Assembly: GCF_001428045.1 (NCBI RefSeq)
Contig: NZ_LMSD01000002.1
Span: 62,812 to 126,811 of the forward strand
Length of the DNA stretch: 64,000 nt
From: Paenibacillus sp. Soil750
GTDB lineage: Bacteria; Bacillota; Bacilli; Paenibacillales; NBRC-103111
Direction of reading: 5' to 3'
Below are positions 53,727 through 60,772 of the stretch, piece by piece; positions within the stretch are counted from its first letter, which is position 1; each line of letters starts with the position of its first letter. Under the pieces are notes generated by a model. It was not told the origin of the DNA. It worked only from the letters and a program-made list of their open reading frames with translations, and made no database searches. Made by a program: the position numbers and the translations under genes.

Positions 53727-54488
53727 TTATTTTTTCGCAATAAAGAAAGCGCGCTCTGTCTTCTCAGTTGGTTGCTCCCATGTAAAGTCAGCTGCTTGAT
53801 GTACCTCACGAAAACCTACCTCGATCAGCATTTGTTCCAGCCACTGCAAGGGATATGCTCTTTGTTCATGCGTCTCATCAATGCGACGGAAGGTTTCCAG
53901 TTGGCCGATGTCCTTGACGAAGATCGTTAAATCATGTTCAATCTGAACACGTTCCTCATCTAATTCGCTTGTCCATATGTAAGCAACATCGTCTTCGTTT
54001 AGAAAAAAGGGCTGCGATTCTGCATATGCGAACAATTGCTGTGGCGGATGTACATCAAAGAGGAATAACCCACCTGGCTTAAGTCCCGCCCATGTTTGAC
54101 GGAAAGCATCTACAATGTCTTCTTCCTCTAGTAAATAGTTGAGGCTGTCACAAAACGAGATCGCGATATCCACTTCCTCGCCAAGTTCCCATTCGCGTAT
54201 ATCCTGCTGAATCCAACGAATGCCACCGCCGCGAAGCTGACTGGGTTGTTCGCTATACTTCTGCTCAGCGACAGCCAACATATCCTCGGACAGATCTATG
54301 CCAGTCACCAGAATACCTTCAGCAGCCAATGGAATCGACAAATTACCTGTTCCGCAACCTAAATCAACGAGCGTTGCAGGCTTTGCACCAAATCGCACGA
54401 AACTTTCCTTCACAAATCGAAGCCAGTCTTCATAAGGCATGCTGCTCATCAAGCGATCGTACGTGTAGGCGAATTTTTCGTAACTCAT
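53727..54488 (-). CDS. yqeM: Class I SAM-dependent methyltransferase (YqeM)
   Basis: The 253-residue protein has LVDLGCGTGNLSIPLAAEGI and TGIDLSEDMLAVAEQ as SAM-binding motifs and a small-molecule-type methyltransferase fold. The N-terminus (MSYEKFAYTYDRLMSSMPYE) and its location after rsfS match YqeM of Bacillus. The substrate is unknown. The start lies just 1 base after the cvfB stop. Confidence 0.88.
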   Translation of the reverse strand: MSYEKFAYTYDRLMSSMPYEDWLRFVKESFVRFGAKPATLVDLGCGTGNLSIPLAAEGILVTGIDLSEDMLAVAEQKYSEQPSQLRGGGIRWIQQDIREWELGEEVDIAISFCDSLNYLLEEEDIVDAFRQTWAGLKPGGLFLFDVHPPQQLFAYAESQPFFLNEDDVAYIWTSELDEERVQIEHDLTIFVKDIGQLETFRRIDETHEQRAYPLQWLEQMLIEVGFREVHQAADFTWEQPTEKTERAFFIAKK

Positions 54489-54489
54489 C

Positions 54490-55386
54490 TCAGCCTTGCG
54501 TCTCCTCTTGTTTCAGATAGGTCCAATCTGCTTCCTGATAGATGAGCCCATCTTTCATAAGTTTACCTAAGGCACGTTTGAAGGCTGCCTTACTTAGTCC
54601 GAATTTATCTTTAATAACATCAGCTTGTGTTTTATCCGAAAATGGCATCGCATTTCCTGGACGTTCACGCAGCACTTCAAGGATACGCTCTGCATCTTCA
54701 TCGCGTCCTTTTTCCTTAGGAAGCCTCATGGATAGATTAACTCGTCCATCTTCTTCACGGACGAAGGCAATCCTTACATCCACTTGCTCACCTACGCGAA
54801 GTAAACGTGTTCGCTCTTGTGGAATGATAAGCCCAATGACGCCATATCCAAGGACACCTGCTTCACAGATGACGAAAGTACCCATTTGCAGAGGGCGATA
54901 CACGCGTGCTTTCACCCATTGGTTCGTCCAACTTGAAGGTGCTCGTACACAAAGTGGAGCCAAATCTTCTTCAAGTGCCAACTTCGCGATTAATCGGCCT
55001 TGTCGATCATGCGCAAGCGTAGCAAATACTTTGTCACCTACTTGAGGACGAAGATCCTCAAATTCAGGCACATGCCGATAAGGCAAAAGCAGATGACGCC
55101 CTAGACCCATTTCTAAGAAATAGCCAAAACGCGGATGAATATCAACAACCTCTAAAAGTCCCACCTGACCCATGGTCAGTAGTGGACGTTTCATAGTGGC
55201 CATGATTCGATCCTGCGTATCGTGGAATAAGAAAACTTCCACTTTATCTCCCGGACTAATTCGATTACCTACGATTTCTGCGTAAGGGAGCAGAAAATCC
55301 TGATAACCATCGCTCAGGAAGAAGCCGTTTGGTGGAACTTCCCTTGCTACCTCTAAGGTAACAAGGGATCCTGCTTCCATTCTCAT
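54490..55386 (-). CDS. cvfB: S1-like RNA-binding regulator CvfB
   Basis: The 298-residue protein has three S1-like beta-barrel repeats (for example GFFLSDGYQDFLLPYAEIVG and VGLLEVVDIHPRFGYFLEMG) and a C-terminal winged helix (DKFGLSKAAFKRALGKLMKD), the CvfB/YitL layout. CvfB affects virulence and RNA metabolism in staphylococci. Its ATG overlaps the rsfS stop (ATGA). In Bacillus subtilis this gene is elsewhere, so its place inside the yqe operon is a lineage feature. Confidence 0.88.
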   Translation of the reverse strand: MRMEAGSLVTLEVAREVPPNGFFLSDGYQDFLLPYAEIVGNRISPGDKVEVFLFHDTQDRIMATMKRPLLTMGQVGLLEVVDIHPRFGYFLEMGLGRHLLLPYRHVPEFEDLRPQVGDKVFATLAHDRQGRLIAKLALEEDLAPLCVRAPSSWTNQWVKARVYRPLQMGTFVICEAGVLGYGVIGLIIPQERTRLLRVGEQVDVRIAFVREEDGRVNLSMRLPKEKGRDEDAERILEVLRERPGNAMPFSDKTQADVIKDKFGLSKAAFKRALGKLMKDGLIYQEADWTYLKQEETQG

Positions 55387-55730
55387 ACGCGCTCCACAAC
55401 TTTAGCATCGGACCAAAGTCTTTCGATGTTATAGTATTCACGGTCATCACGATGGAAAACGTGGAGAACAACATCCCCTAAATCAAGCAGTACCCATCTT
55501 GCGGTATCAACGCCTTCAAATCCTCGAATATGAACACCATGTTCGTGTGCTTTTTTACGAGCCTCGCCTGCAATCGCTTGAACTTGTGTTTCAGAATTCC
55601 CATGACAAATAACGAAATAATCAGCGATTAAGGATACGCCTTTCAAATTCAAGCTAACGATATCTGCCGCTTTCTTGTCTTCCGCTGCCTCAACAACGAA
55701 TGCTAATATTTCTTCTGGGTTTTTACTCAT
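55383..55730 (-). CDS. rsfS: Ribosome silencing factor RsfS (YqeL)
   Basis: RsfS binds ribosomal protein L14 and blocks subunit joining when nutrients are short. The 115-residue protein has ADIVSLNLKGVSLIADYFVI, HGNSETQVQAIAGEARKKAH and WVLLDLGDVVLHVFHRDDRE, all typical. I chose the ATG at 55730 because GGAGG lies 8 bases upstream; a longer frame overlaps yqeK. It sits between yqeK and cvfB. Confidence 0.95.
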   Translation of the reverse strand: MSKNPEEILAFVVEAAEDKKAADIVSLNLKGVSLIADYFVICHGNSETQVQAIAGEARKKAHEHGVHIRGFEGVDTARWVLLDLGDVVLHVFHRDDREYYNIERLWSDAKVVERV

Positions 55731-55749
55731 GCAATCATCCTCCATGTCA

Positions 55750-56322
55750 TTAGGTGTGTAGTTGTATTTGTTCCAATAAATCATTCCGTGTCAGAATTGT
55801 TAACGGATAAATGCGCTTTCCTTTGGAAATCAAGAAGTTGATCGTGGAGTCGAAACCAGCAATCAACGCGCGTTCAAGACTCGTTTTTGCCAGTTCACGA
55901 ATAGTTTCGACTCCTGGAAAATCACGACCTGGCTCCATATAATCCGCCAAGCAAACAATTTTGTCGAGCAGCGTCATCTGTTCTCGACCAGACGTATGAT
56001 ACCGAATCGCATCTAAAATTCCTTCGTCGTCGATTCCGAATTGCGTCTTCGCGATGAAAGCCCCTGCATGTGAATGCCATAACTCTTTATCGAAAACTAA
56101 CAAATCTTGCGGTAAATCGTTCTCACGAATAATCTTAGCTTGCTCCCCAGTAGGCCAATACTTGCAATAATCGTGCAAAATCGCTGCAACATCCGCTTTG
56201 ACCGCATCCCCGCCAAATCGCTCAGCCAGCATAACGCTCGTTTCCATCACACCAAGCGTATGCTGCCAACGCCGCTCCGGCATTTGCTCTTTCACAGCTG
56301 CCATGAGGTCTTCACGTTTCAT
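55750..56322 (-). CDS. yqeK: HD-domain Ap4A hydrolase YqeK (symmetrical)
   Basis: YqeK-type HD proteins split diadenosine tetraphosphate into two ADP. The 190-residue protein has RWQHTLGVMETSVMLAERF (first His), AAILHDYCKYW (HD), LWHSHAGAF and IRYHTSGREQMTLLDKIVCL with further metal ligands. I favour the ATG at 56322, since family members begin M-(N/K)-R-E; an ATG 9 bases upstream is only 3 bases from GGAGG. It overlaps the end of nadD. Confidence 0.93.
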   Translation of the reverse strand: MKREDLMAAVKEQMPERRWQHTLGVMETSVMLAERFGGDAVKADVAAILHDYCKYWPTGEQAKIIRENDLPQDLLVFDKELWHSHAGAFIAKTQFGIDDEGILDAIRYHTSGREQMTLLDKIVCLADYMEPGRDFPGVETIRELAKTSLERALIAGFDSTINFLISKGKRIYPLTILTRNDLLEQIQLHT

Positions 56323-56899
56323 ATAAGTCATTCACCTCCATGAATTGCCCAACCTTATCTGGCACAAGATACCTGACAGGATCCCTCTTCAGTCTCAACG
56401 CCCGAATAGCTGTCGATGAAATTTCAACGAGGGGCATCGGAACAAGCTTCACTCGGTTTCGTATATGTTCGGGAAGCTGCTTCAAGTCCAGCTCATAACC
56501 AGGTCTGGCTAATCCAATAAAATGAATATGCCGCACGATGTCATCGATACGATGCCACTGCGGCAAATACTGAACCATATCCGCGCCAATAATGTAAGTG
56601 AACGCGATGTCCGGATATTGCGATTTCAACAGCTCAATCGTATCGATACTATAGGATACGCCGCCTTTGTTAATTTCGATATCGATAGGACGAAAAAAAG
56701 GATTGCCTTCTGCAGCAAGGCAAACCATCTCCCAACGCTGCTGGCTCGTTCCTTTCGGGGCATTAGGTTTATGCGGCGGGACGTTCGCTGGCATGAGCCA
56801 AACCTCGTCCAAGCCCCCTTCCACCCTCGCACGTTCAGCTGCGATTAAATGACCGGTATGAATGGGATCGAACGTACCTCCCATAATTCCGACAAGCAT
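56312..56899 (-). CDS. nadD: Nicotinate-nucleotide adenylyltransferase
   Basis: NadD adenylylates nicotinate mononucleotide in NAD synthesis. The 195-residue protein has the nucleotidyltransferase motif GIMGGTFDPIHTGHLIAAE, YIIGADMVQYLPQWH and the ISSTAIR signature. The ATG follows GAGGTG. It lies between yhbY and yqeK, as in Bacillus (yqeJ). Confidence 0.97.
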   Translation of the reverse strand: MLVGIMGGTFDPIHTGHLIAAERARVEGGLDEVWLMPANVPPHKPNAPKGTSQQRWEMVCLAAEGNPFFRPIDIEINKGGVSYSIDTIELLKSQYPDIAFTYIIGADMVQYLPQWHRIDDIVRHIHFIGLARPGYELDLKQLPEHIRNRVKLVPMPLVEISSTAIRALRLKRDPVRYLVPDKVGQFMEVNDLYET

Positions 56900-56911
56900 A
56901 CGTCCACCTCA

Positions 56912-57205
56912 TTAGCGCGGCAGTTCAATCTTCTTATTGTCACGCGATTCTTTGTAAAGCACGACGATTTTCCCAATAACCTGAACAAGCTCTGCGCCAG
57001 ATTTCTCGGATAATTCAGCTCCGACCTCTTGACGATCTTCTCCACTGTTGTTGAGAACCGTAATTTTGATCAATTCACGAACTTCAATTGCTTCATTGAT
57101 GTGACGAATCAAATGCTCATTCACGCCACCTTTACCTACTTGAAAAATTGGATCTACATGGTGCGCCAAAGAGCGCAAATATCTTTTTTGTTTGCCTGAT
57201 AACAT
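56912..57205 (-). CDS. yhbY: YhbY-type CRM-domain RNA-binding protein
   Basis: A 97-residue CRM-domain protein thought to assist 50S assembly. It has LSGKQKRYLRSLAHHVDPIF, the GKGGVNE loop equivalent to the GKGG/GxxG RNA-binding motif, and a C-terminal KIVVLYKESRDN. I chose the ATG at 57205 after GAGGG; an ATG 18 bases earlier has no ribosome site. It is yqeI in Bacillus, between aroE and nadD. Confidence 0.95.
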   Translation of the reverse strand: MLSGKQKRYLRSLAHHVDPIFQVGKGGVNEHLIRHINEAIEVRELIKITVLNNSGEDRQEVGAELSEKSGAELVQVIGKIVVLYKESRDNKKIELPR

Positions 57206-57225
57206 TGATGTCCCTCTATTCATTC

Positions 57226-58101
57226 TTATTCAGTTAACGACTGTTCTACCACCTGTCTCATCGCCGCAACCGGCGCAGGTGTACCCGTCCAATACTCGAA
57301 GGCATACGCGCCTTGATAAATAAACATGCCGAGCCCGCCATGAATGCGAGACCCAACGGCTTCCGCTTCACGAAGAAATCTCGTGATTCGCGGGTTATAA
57401 ATAAGATCACTAACGAGGTGATGCGGTCGAAGCAAGTGAAGCGGTAAGGGGAGCTCATCAACATTAGGATGCATACCAGCGGAAGTCGTATTCAGCACGA
57501 ATTCCACATTGTCCACAACGTTCTCCAGCTCGTCCATCCCTAAACCAACGGTTTCGGTGAAAGCACCAATTGTGGCTGCCAATTCGATTGCACGCTCCTT
57601 GGTACGATTCGCGATATAAATGCGGCTCGCACCTTCTTTCGCAAGTGCATAAGCGACACCTCTCGCCGCGCCGCCAGCACCAAGTACAAGAACTCGTTTA
57701 CCTTTGAGCTCGATTCCCGTCTCTTCCTTCAAAGAACGAACATACCCGATCCCATCGGTATTAAAGCCTTTGAGCTTACCATTCTCATTCACAATGGTAT
57801 TGACTGCGCCAACGATTAAAGCCCCTTCATCGATCTCATCGAGGTAGTTCATGACATCAACTTTATGCGGAATCGTCACATTCACTCCACGATAACCAAG
57901 TGCCCTAATTCCCCGAACTGCCTCGCCAAGAGCTTCTGGCTTCACGTGAAAAGCTGCATATACGCCATTGATGCCCGCTTCCTGAAAAGCACGATTCAAC
58001 ATAATCGGAGAACGAGAATGCCTGATCGGATCCCCAAAAACCCCGTATAAAACTGTATGACTATCGATAGGCGTCACTAGTTTCTCCATGATTTCCCCCA
58101 T
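57226..58101 (-). CDS. aroE: Shikimate dehydrogenase (NADP+)
   Basis: AroE reduces 3-dehydroshikimate to shikimate in aromatic amino-acid synthesis. The 291-residue protein has YGVFGDPIRHSRSPIMLNRA (substrate Ser pair), GVNVTIPHKVDVMNYLDEID (catalytic Lys), GFNTDGIGY, the dinucleotide motif LVLGAGGAARGVAYAL and a late GGLGMFIYQGAYAFEYWTG. A second ATG four codons in also has a purine-rich site, so the start is not certain. It lies between yqeH and yhbY. Confidence 0.96.
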   Translation of the reverse strand: MGEIMEKLVTPIDSHTVLYGVFGDPIRHSRSPIMLNRAFQEAGINGVYAAFHVKPEALGEAVRGIRALGYRGVNVTIPHKVDVMNYLDEIDEGALIVGAVNTIVNENGKLKGFNTDGIGYVRSLKEETGIELKGKRVLVLGAGGAARGVAYALAKEGASRIYIANRTKERAIELAATIGAFTETVGLGMDELENVVDNVEFVLNTTSAGMHPNVDELPLPLHLLRPHHLVSDLIYNPRITRFLREAEAVGSRIHGGLGMFIYQGAYAFEYWTGTPAPVAAMRQVVEQSLTE

Positions 58102-58109
58102 GTTCTCTC

Positions 58110-59225
58110 CTAAATCAACGACTCCCGTGTAATGACTTTAATACCTTTCGGTGCATGCACAGCAAGCTGAGCACCAGCAAGGCTGTTCACTTTAATCCAT
58201 CCCAAACCAGAGATCAGCACATCCATCTGTTTTCCCTTCGGAATGTGCAACGGATGTTTGACCAACTTCGGAAGCTCTTCAAGATCCGCCTGCGCCGGAG
58301 GAGTCAGCATAACACCCTTATGTTCTTCATATAACTGATCCGCTCGCTCTAGCTTCGTACGATGAATCTGAATGGCATTTGACGTATATATGGTGAAGGA
58401 TTGATGCTCACCTTGGATAAAATCAAAACGAACTAATGCACCGAAGAATAAGGTTTGTCCCTCATTAAGTTGAAATACCATTGGTTTCAGCGGTTTGTCC
58501 GGCATGAGCGGCGTTAAATCACGCTTCTTCACTACCTCCGTAAGACGATGCTTGTACACAATCCCAGGTGTATCAATAATGAATTTCCCGTCATCCAGAG
58601 GGATTTTGACTAGATCAAGTGTAGTTCCCGGATATTGTGACGTCGTTAATTCGGCTTCCAGATCACTATAATCACTGATCAGACGATTAATGAGCGTCGA
58701 TTTCCCTACGTTCGTAGCACCAACCACGTACACGTCCATGTTGCCACGATATTCTTGTACAGCCGAAATAACACGATCAAAACCGATGTTTTTCTTCGCG
58801 CTGCAAAGCACGATATCAACAACCTTAAGGTTCTCTTCCTTGACTCTGCGCTGCACCCAGTTAATGATTTTGTTGGCATTCGTCACTTTCGGAAGTAAAT
58901 CAATTTTGTTAACTACGAGTAGAACGGGATTATTCCCAATAAATCGGGCAAGTGAGCTAATCATACTGCCTTCAAAATCAAAAATATCCACGATCTTCAC
59001 GACTAACGCCTTCGTTTGACCAACATGTCCTAATAATTTCAGGAAGTCGTCTTGTTGAAGGGTAATACTCGAAGACTCATTATAATGCTTAATCCGATAA
59101 CAGCGCTGGCAAATCAAAGGTTCCTTCTGCAAAGCAGCCTCTGGAATAAAGCCCAGCTTACTTTTGTCTTCTGTTTGCAGCCCAATGCCGCAACCCGCAC
59201 AATGTTGTATTGTTTCTGTACTCAT
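58110..59225 (-). CDS. yqeH: Ribosome biogenesis GTPase YqeH
   Basis: YqeH is a circularly permuted GTPase needed for 30S assembly. The 371-residue protein begins with a zinc finger (Cys9, Cys12, Cys40, Cys43). The GTPase motifs occur in permuted order: VVNKIDLLPK (G4), then GATNVGKSTLINRL (G1), then IIDTPGIVYKHRL (G3). A C-terminal YqeH-specific domain follows. It lies between yqeG and aroE, as in Bacillus. Confidence 0.96.
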   Translation of the reverse strand: MSTETIQHCAGCGIGLQTEDKSKLGFIPEAALQKEPLICQRCYRIKHYNESSSITLQQDDFLKLLGHVGQTKALVVKIVDIFDFEGSMISSLARFIGNNPVLLVVNKIDLLPKVTNANKIINWVQRRVKEENLKVVDIVLCSAKKNIGFDRVISAVQEYRGNMDVYVVGATNVGKSTLINRLISDYSDLEAELTTSQYPGTTLDLVKIPLDDGKFIIDTPGIVYKHRLTEVVKKRDLTPLMPDKPLKPMVFQLNEGQTLFFGALVRFDFIQGEHQSFTIYTSNAIQIHRTKLERADQLYEEHKGVMLTPPAQADLEELPKLVKHPLHIPKGKQMDVLISGLGWIKVNSLAGAQLAVHAPKGIKVITRESLI

Positions 59226-59234
59226 GAAACCTCC

Positions 59235-59729
59235 CTATTTCTTCATCCTTGCTAGAGCCCATTTCTCAATCTGCCGATTCACTTTCGTGAAGAAGCCTTC
59301 ATCTTCTCTTGAGATAGGTTGAACCAGGATCGTGTATAACCCCATTCGATTGCCGCCAAGCACATCTGTCAGCATTTGATCCCCGATAACAGTCGTCTGT
59401 CGCGCATTCGTTCCAAGCACCTTCATCGCTTTATGGAAGGAAGCATTTGTCGGTTTTTTGGCACGGTGAATAAACGGAATGCCCAGTGGCTTAGCAAAGG
59501 TCGAAACTCTGTTATGGTGGTTGTTCGACACAATAACAACTTTGAAGCCGATCTGCTGCAAATGATTCAGCCATTCTATTAACTCAGGTGTCGCATGTGG
59601 ATCACGTGCACCGACAAGTGTATTATCAAGATCGGTTATAATTCCGCGAATACCGAATCCCCACAGGTGATTGGCATCAATATCATAAATTGTATGAACA
59701 GACTGTCTGGGTACAAGCTTTTTCAGCAA
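59235..59729 (-). CDS. yqeG: HAD-superfamily phosphatase YqeG
   Basis: A 164-residue HAD IIIA phosphatase with the catalytic DLDNTLVGARD, VIVSNNHHNRV, and VIGDQMLTDVLGGNRMG. The natural substrate is not settled; related proteins act on phosphatidylglycerophosphate. I chose TTG at 59729 because GGAGG lies 8 bases upstream and the family begins about there (LLKKLVPRQSV). An ATG at 59759 is only a few bases from the predicted transcription start. It is the first gene of the yqe operon. Confidence 0.92.
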   Translation of the reverse strand: MLKKLVPRQSVHTIYDIDANHLWGFGIRGIITDLDNTLVGARDPHATPELIEWLNHLQQIGFKVVIVSNNHHNRVSTFAKPLGIPFIHRAKKPTNASFHKAMKVLGTNARQTTVIGDQMLTDVLGGNRMGLYTILVQPISREDEGFFTKVNRQIEKWALARMKK

Positions 59730-59768
59730 ACAAATTCCCTCCAACTGCTTCCTTGACATATACGTGAA

Positions 59769-59797
59769 ACTATATCATAGTGCCTCGTTTGTTGCAA
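59769..59797 (-). promoter_or_regulatory. Sigma-A promoter of the yqeG-yqeM operon
   Basis: On the minus strand TTGCAA (59797-59792), 17 bases, then TATAGT (59774-59769) with a TG extension. It directly precedes yqeG. Confidence 0.65.
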
Positions 59798-59820
59798 AAA
59801 GAAAAGAACATATTTTCCTT

Positions 59821-59931
59821 CCACATAAGAATTTATAAGTTTCCGATACACGGAGAACAAATTCTTATTGGCGATAAAAACAACATTAAAACGCGGTCGA
59901 TCATCCTCGAACGACTTCGATAGAAGTTTTT
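59821..59931. repeat. Structured intergenic repeat, copy B (yqeG-esterase gap)
   Basis: Nearly identical to 38917-39029 over its whole length, with a dozen or so differences and two single-base gaps. The ATAAGAATTT/AAATTCTTAT arms are unchanged. In the second hairpin TCGAA-CGAC-TTCGA replaces TCGAAG-GG-CTTCGA, keeping most pairing. It starts 5 bases past the esterase stop (minus strand) and ends before the yqeG promoter. Confidence 0.85.
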
Positions 59932-59935
59932 CTCA

Positions 59936-60712
59936 CTAGTCTCTTGTTGGCAAAGGCAACCACTCTAAAACGCGTTGAATTTTGCGATCCCAATATCCCC
60001 ATTCATGGGTGGCGGACTCTTCTTCATAGGTAATTTCCAGCCCTTGTGCAAGGCAATAATCCCTGAATCGAACGTTATCTTCATATAGAAAATCCTCAGT
60101 ACCACAACATTGATAGAGCTTAGGTTGCTCTTGTTTACTAGCAACAAGCTGATTGGCGAGATAGAATAAATCATTTGGGGTATTTTTTATCGTCGTCACA
60201 TCGCCATAAATTAATTGAAAATCATTCGGAAATGCATTAGCGCGCTCAACAATATCTACGGCTCCTGACAAACTCGCTCCCGCTGCATACCGATTCGGAT
60301 GCGAAAGTGCCAACTTCATCGCGCCATAACCCCCCATAGACAGTCCGGCCACGTAATTCAGCTCTCGTTCTTCGGCTAAAGGAAAGAATGATCTTGCTAA
60401 TACAGGTAATTCTTCACTAATGAACTCCCAATACTTTGGACCTGACGCCATATCTGCATAAAAGCTGCGGTTTACAGCTGGCATAATCACAGCAATTCCA
60501 TGCTGAGAAGCATAGCGCTCAATGGATGTTCTACGCATCCATATGGTATGGTCGTCGGACAATCCATGCAACAAAAAGAGGGTAGGGTGCTTTCCACCAA
60601 AAGCATGTGAGGCTAGTCCAATCTGACTTTTGGCAACTTGAGGTAATATGACATGCATGGAAGCTGCGACACCAAGGGATTCTGAATGAAAATGACAATC
60701 GATAAACGCCAT
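59936..60712 (-). CDS. Esterase of the EstA/S-formylglutathione hydrolase-like family
   Basis: A 258-residue alpha/beta hydrolase of the 'putative esterase' family. TLFLLHGLSDDHTIWMRR gives the oxyanion region, YVAGLSMGGYGAMKLAL the nucleophile Ser, then DFLYEDN (acid) and THEWGYWDRKI (catalytic His). The N-terminus (DCHFHSESLGVAASMHVILP) resembles tributyrin-esterase EstA of Gram-positive bacteria. I chose the ATG at 60712 with AGGAG 10 bases upstream. It has no signal peptide and follows the transglutaminase gene after 60 bases. Confidence 0.9.
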   Translation of the reverse strand: MAFIDCHFHSESLGVAASMHVILPQVAKSQIGLASHAFGGKHPTLFLLHGLSDDHTIWMRRTSIERYASQHGIAVIMPAVNRSFYADMASGPKYWEFISEELPVLARSFFPLAEERELNYVAGLSMGGYGAMKLALSHPNRYAAGASLSGAVDIVERANAFPNDFQLIYGDVTTIKNTPNDLFYLANQLVASKQEQPKLYQCCGTEDFLYEDNVRFRDYCLAQGLEITYEEESATHEWGYWDRKIQRVLEWLPLPTRD

Positions 60713-60734
60713 CTGAATAAATCTCCTCTCATAG

Positions 60735-60766
60735 GAAGCCACCCTCCTAGATGGGAGAGTGGCTTC
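60735..60766 (-). other. Stem-loop between the transglutaminase and esterase genes
   Basis: GAAGCCAC (60735-60742) pairs with GTGGCTTC (60759-60766), with CTCC/GGAG inside. No T run follows on the minus strand, so it is probably not a terminator. It lies just upstream of the esterase ribosome site and could tune esterase translation. Confidence 0.5.
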
Positions 60767-60772
60767 GGCTCA

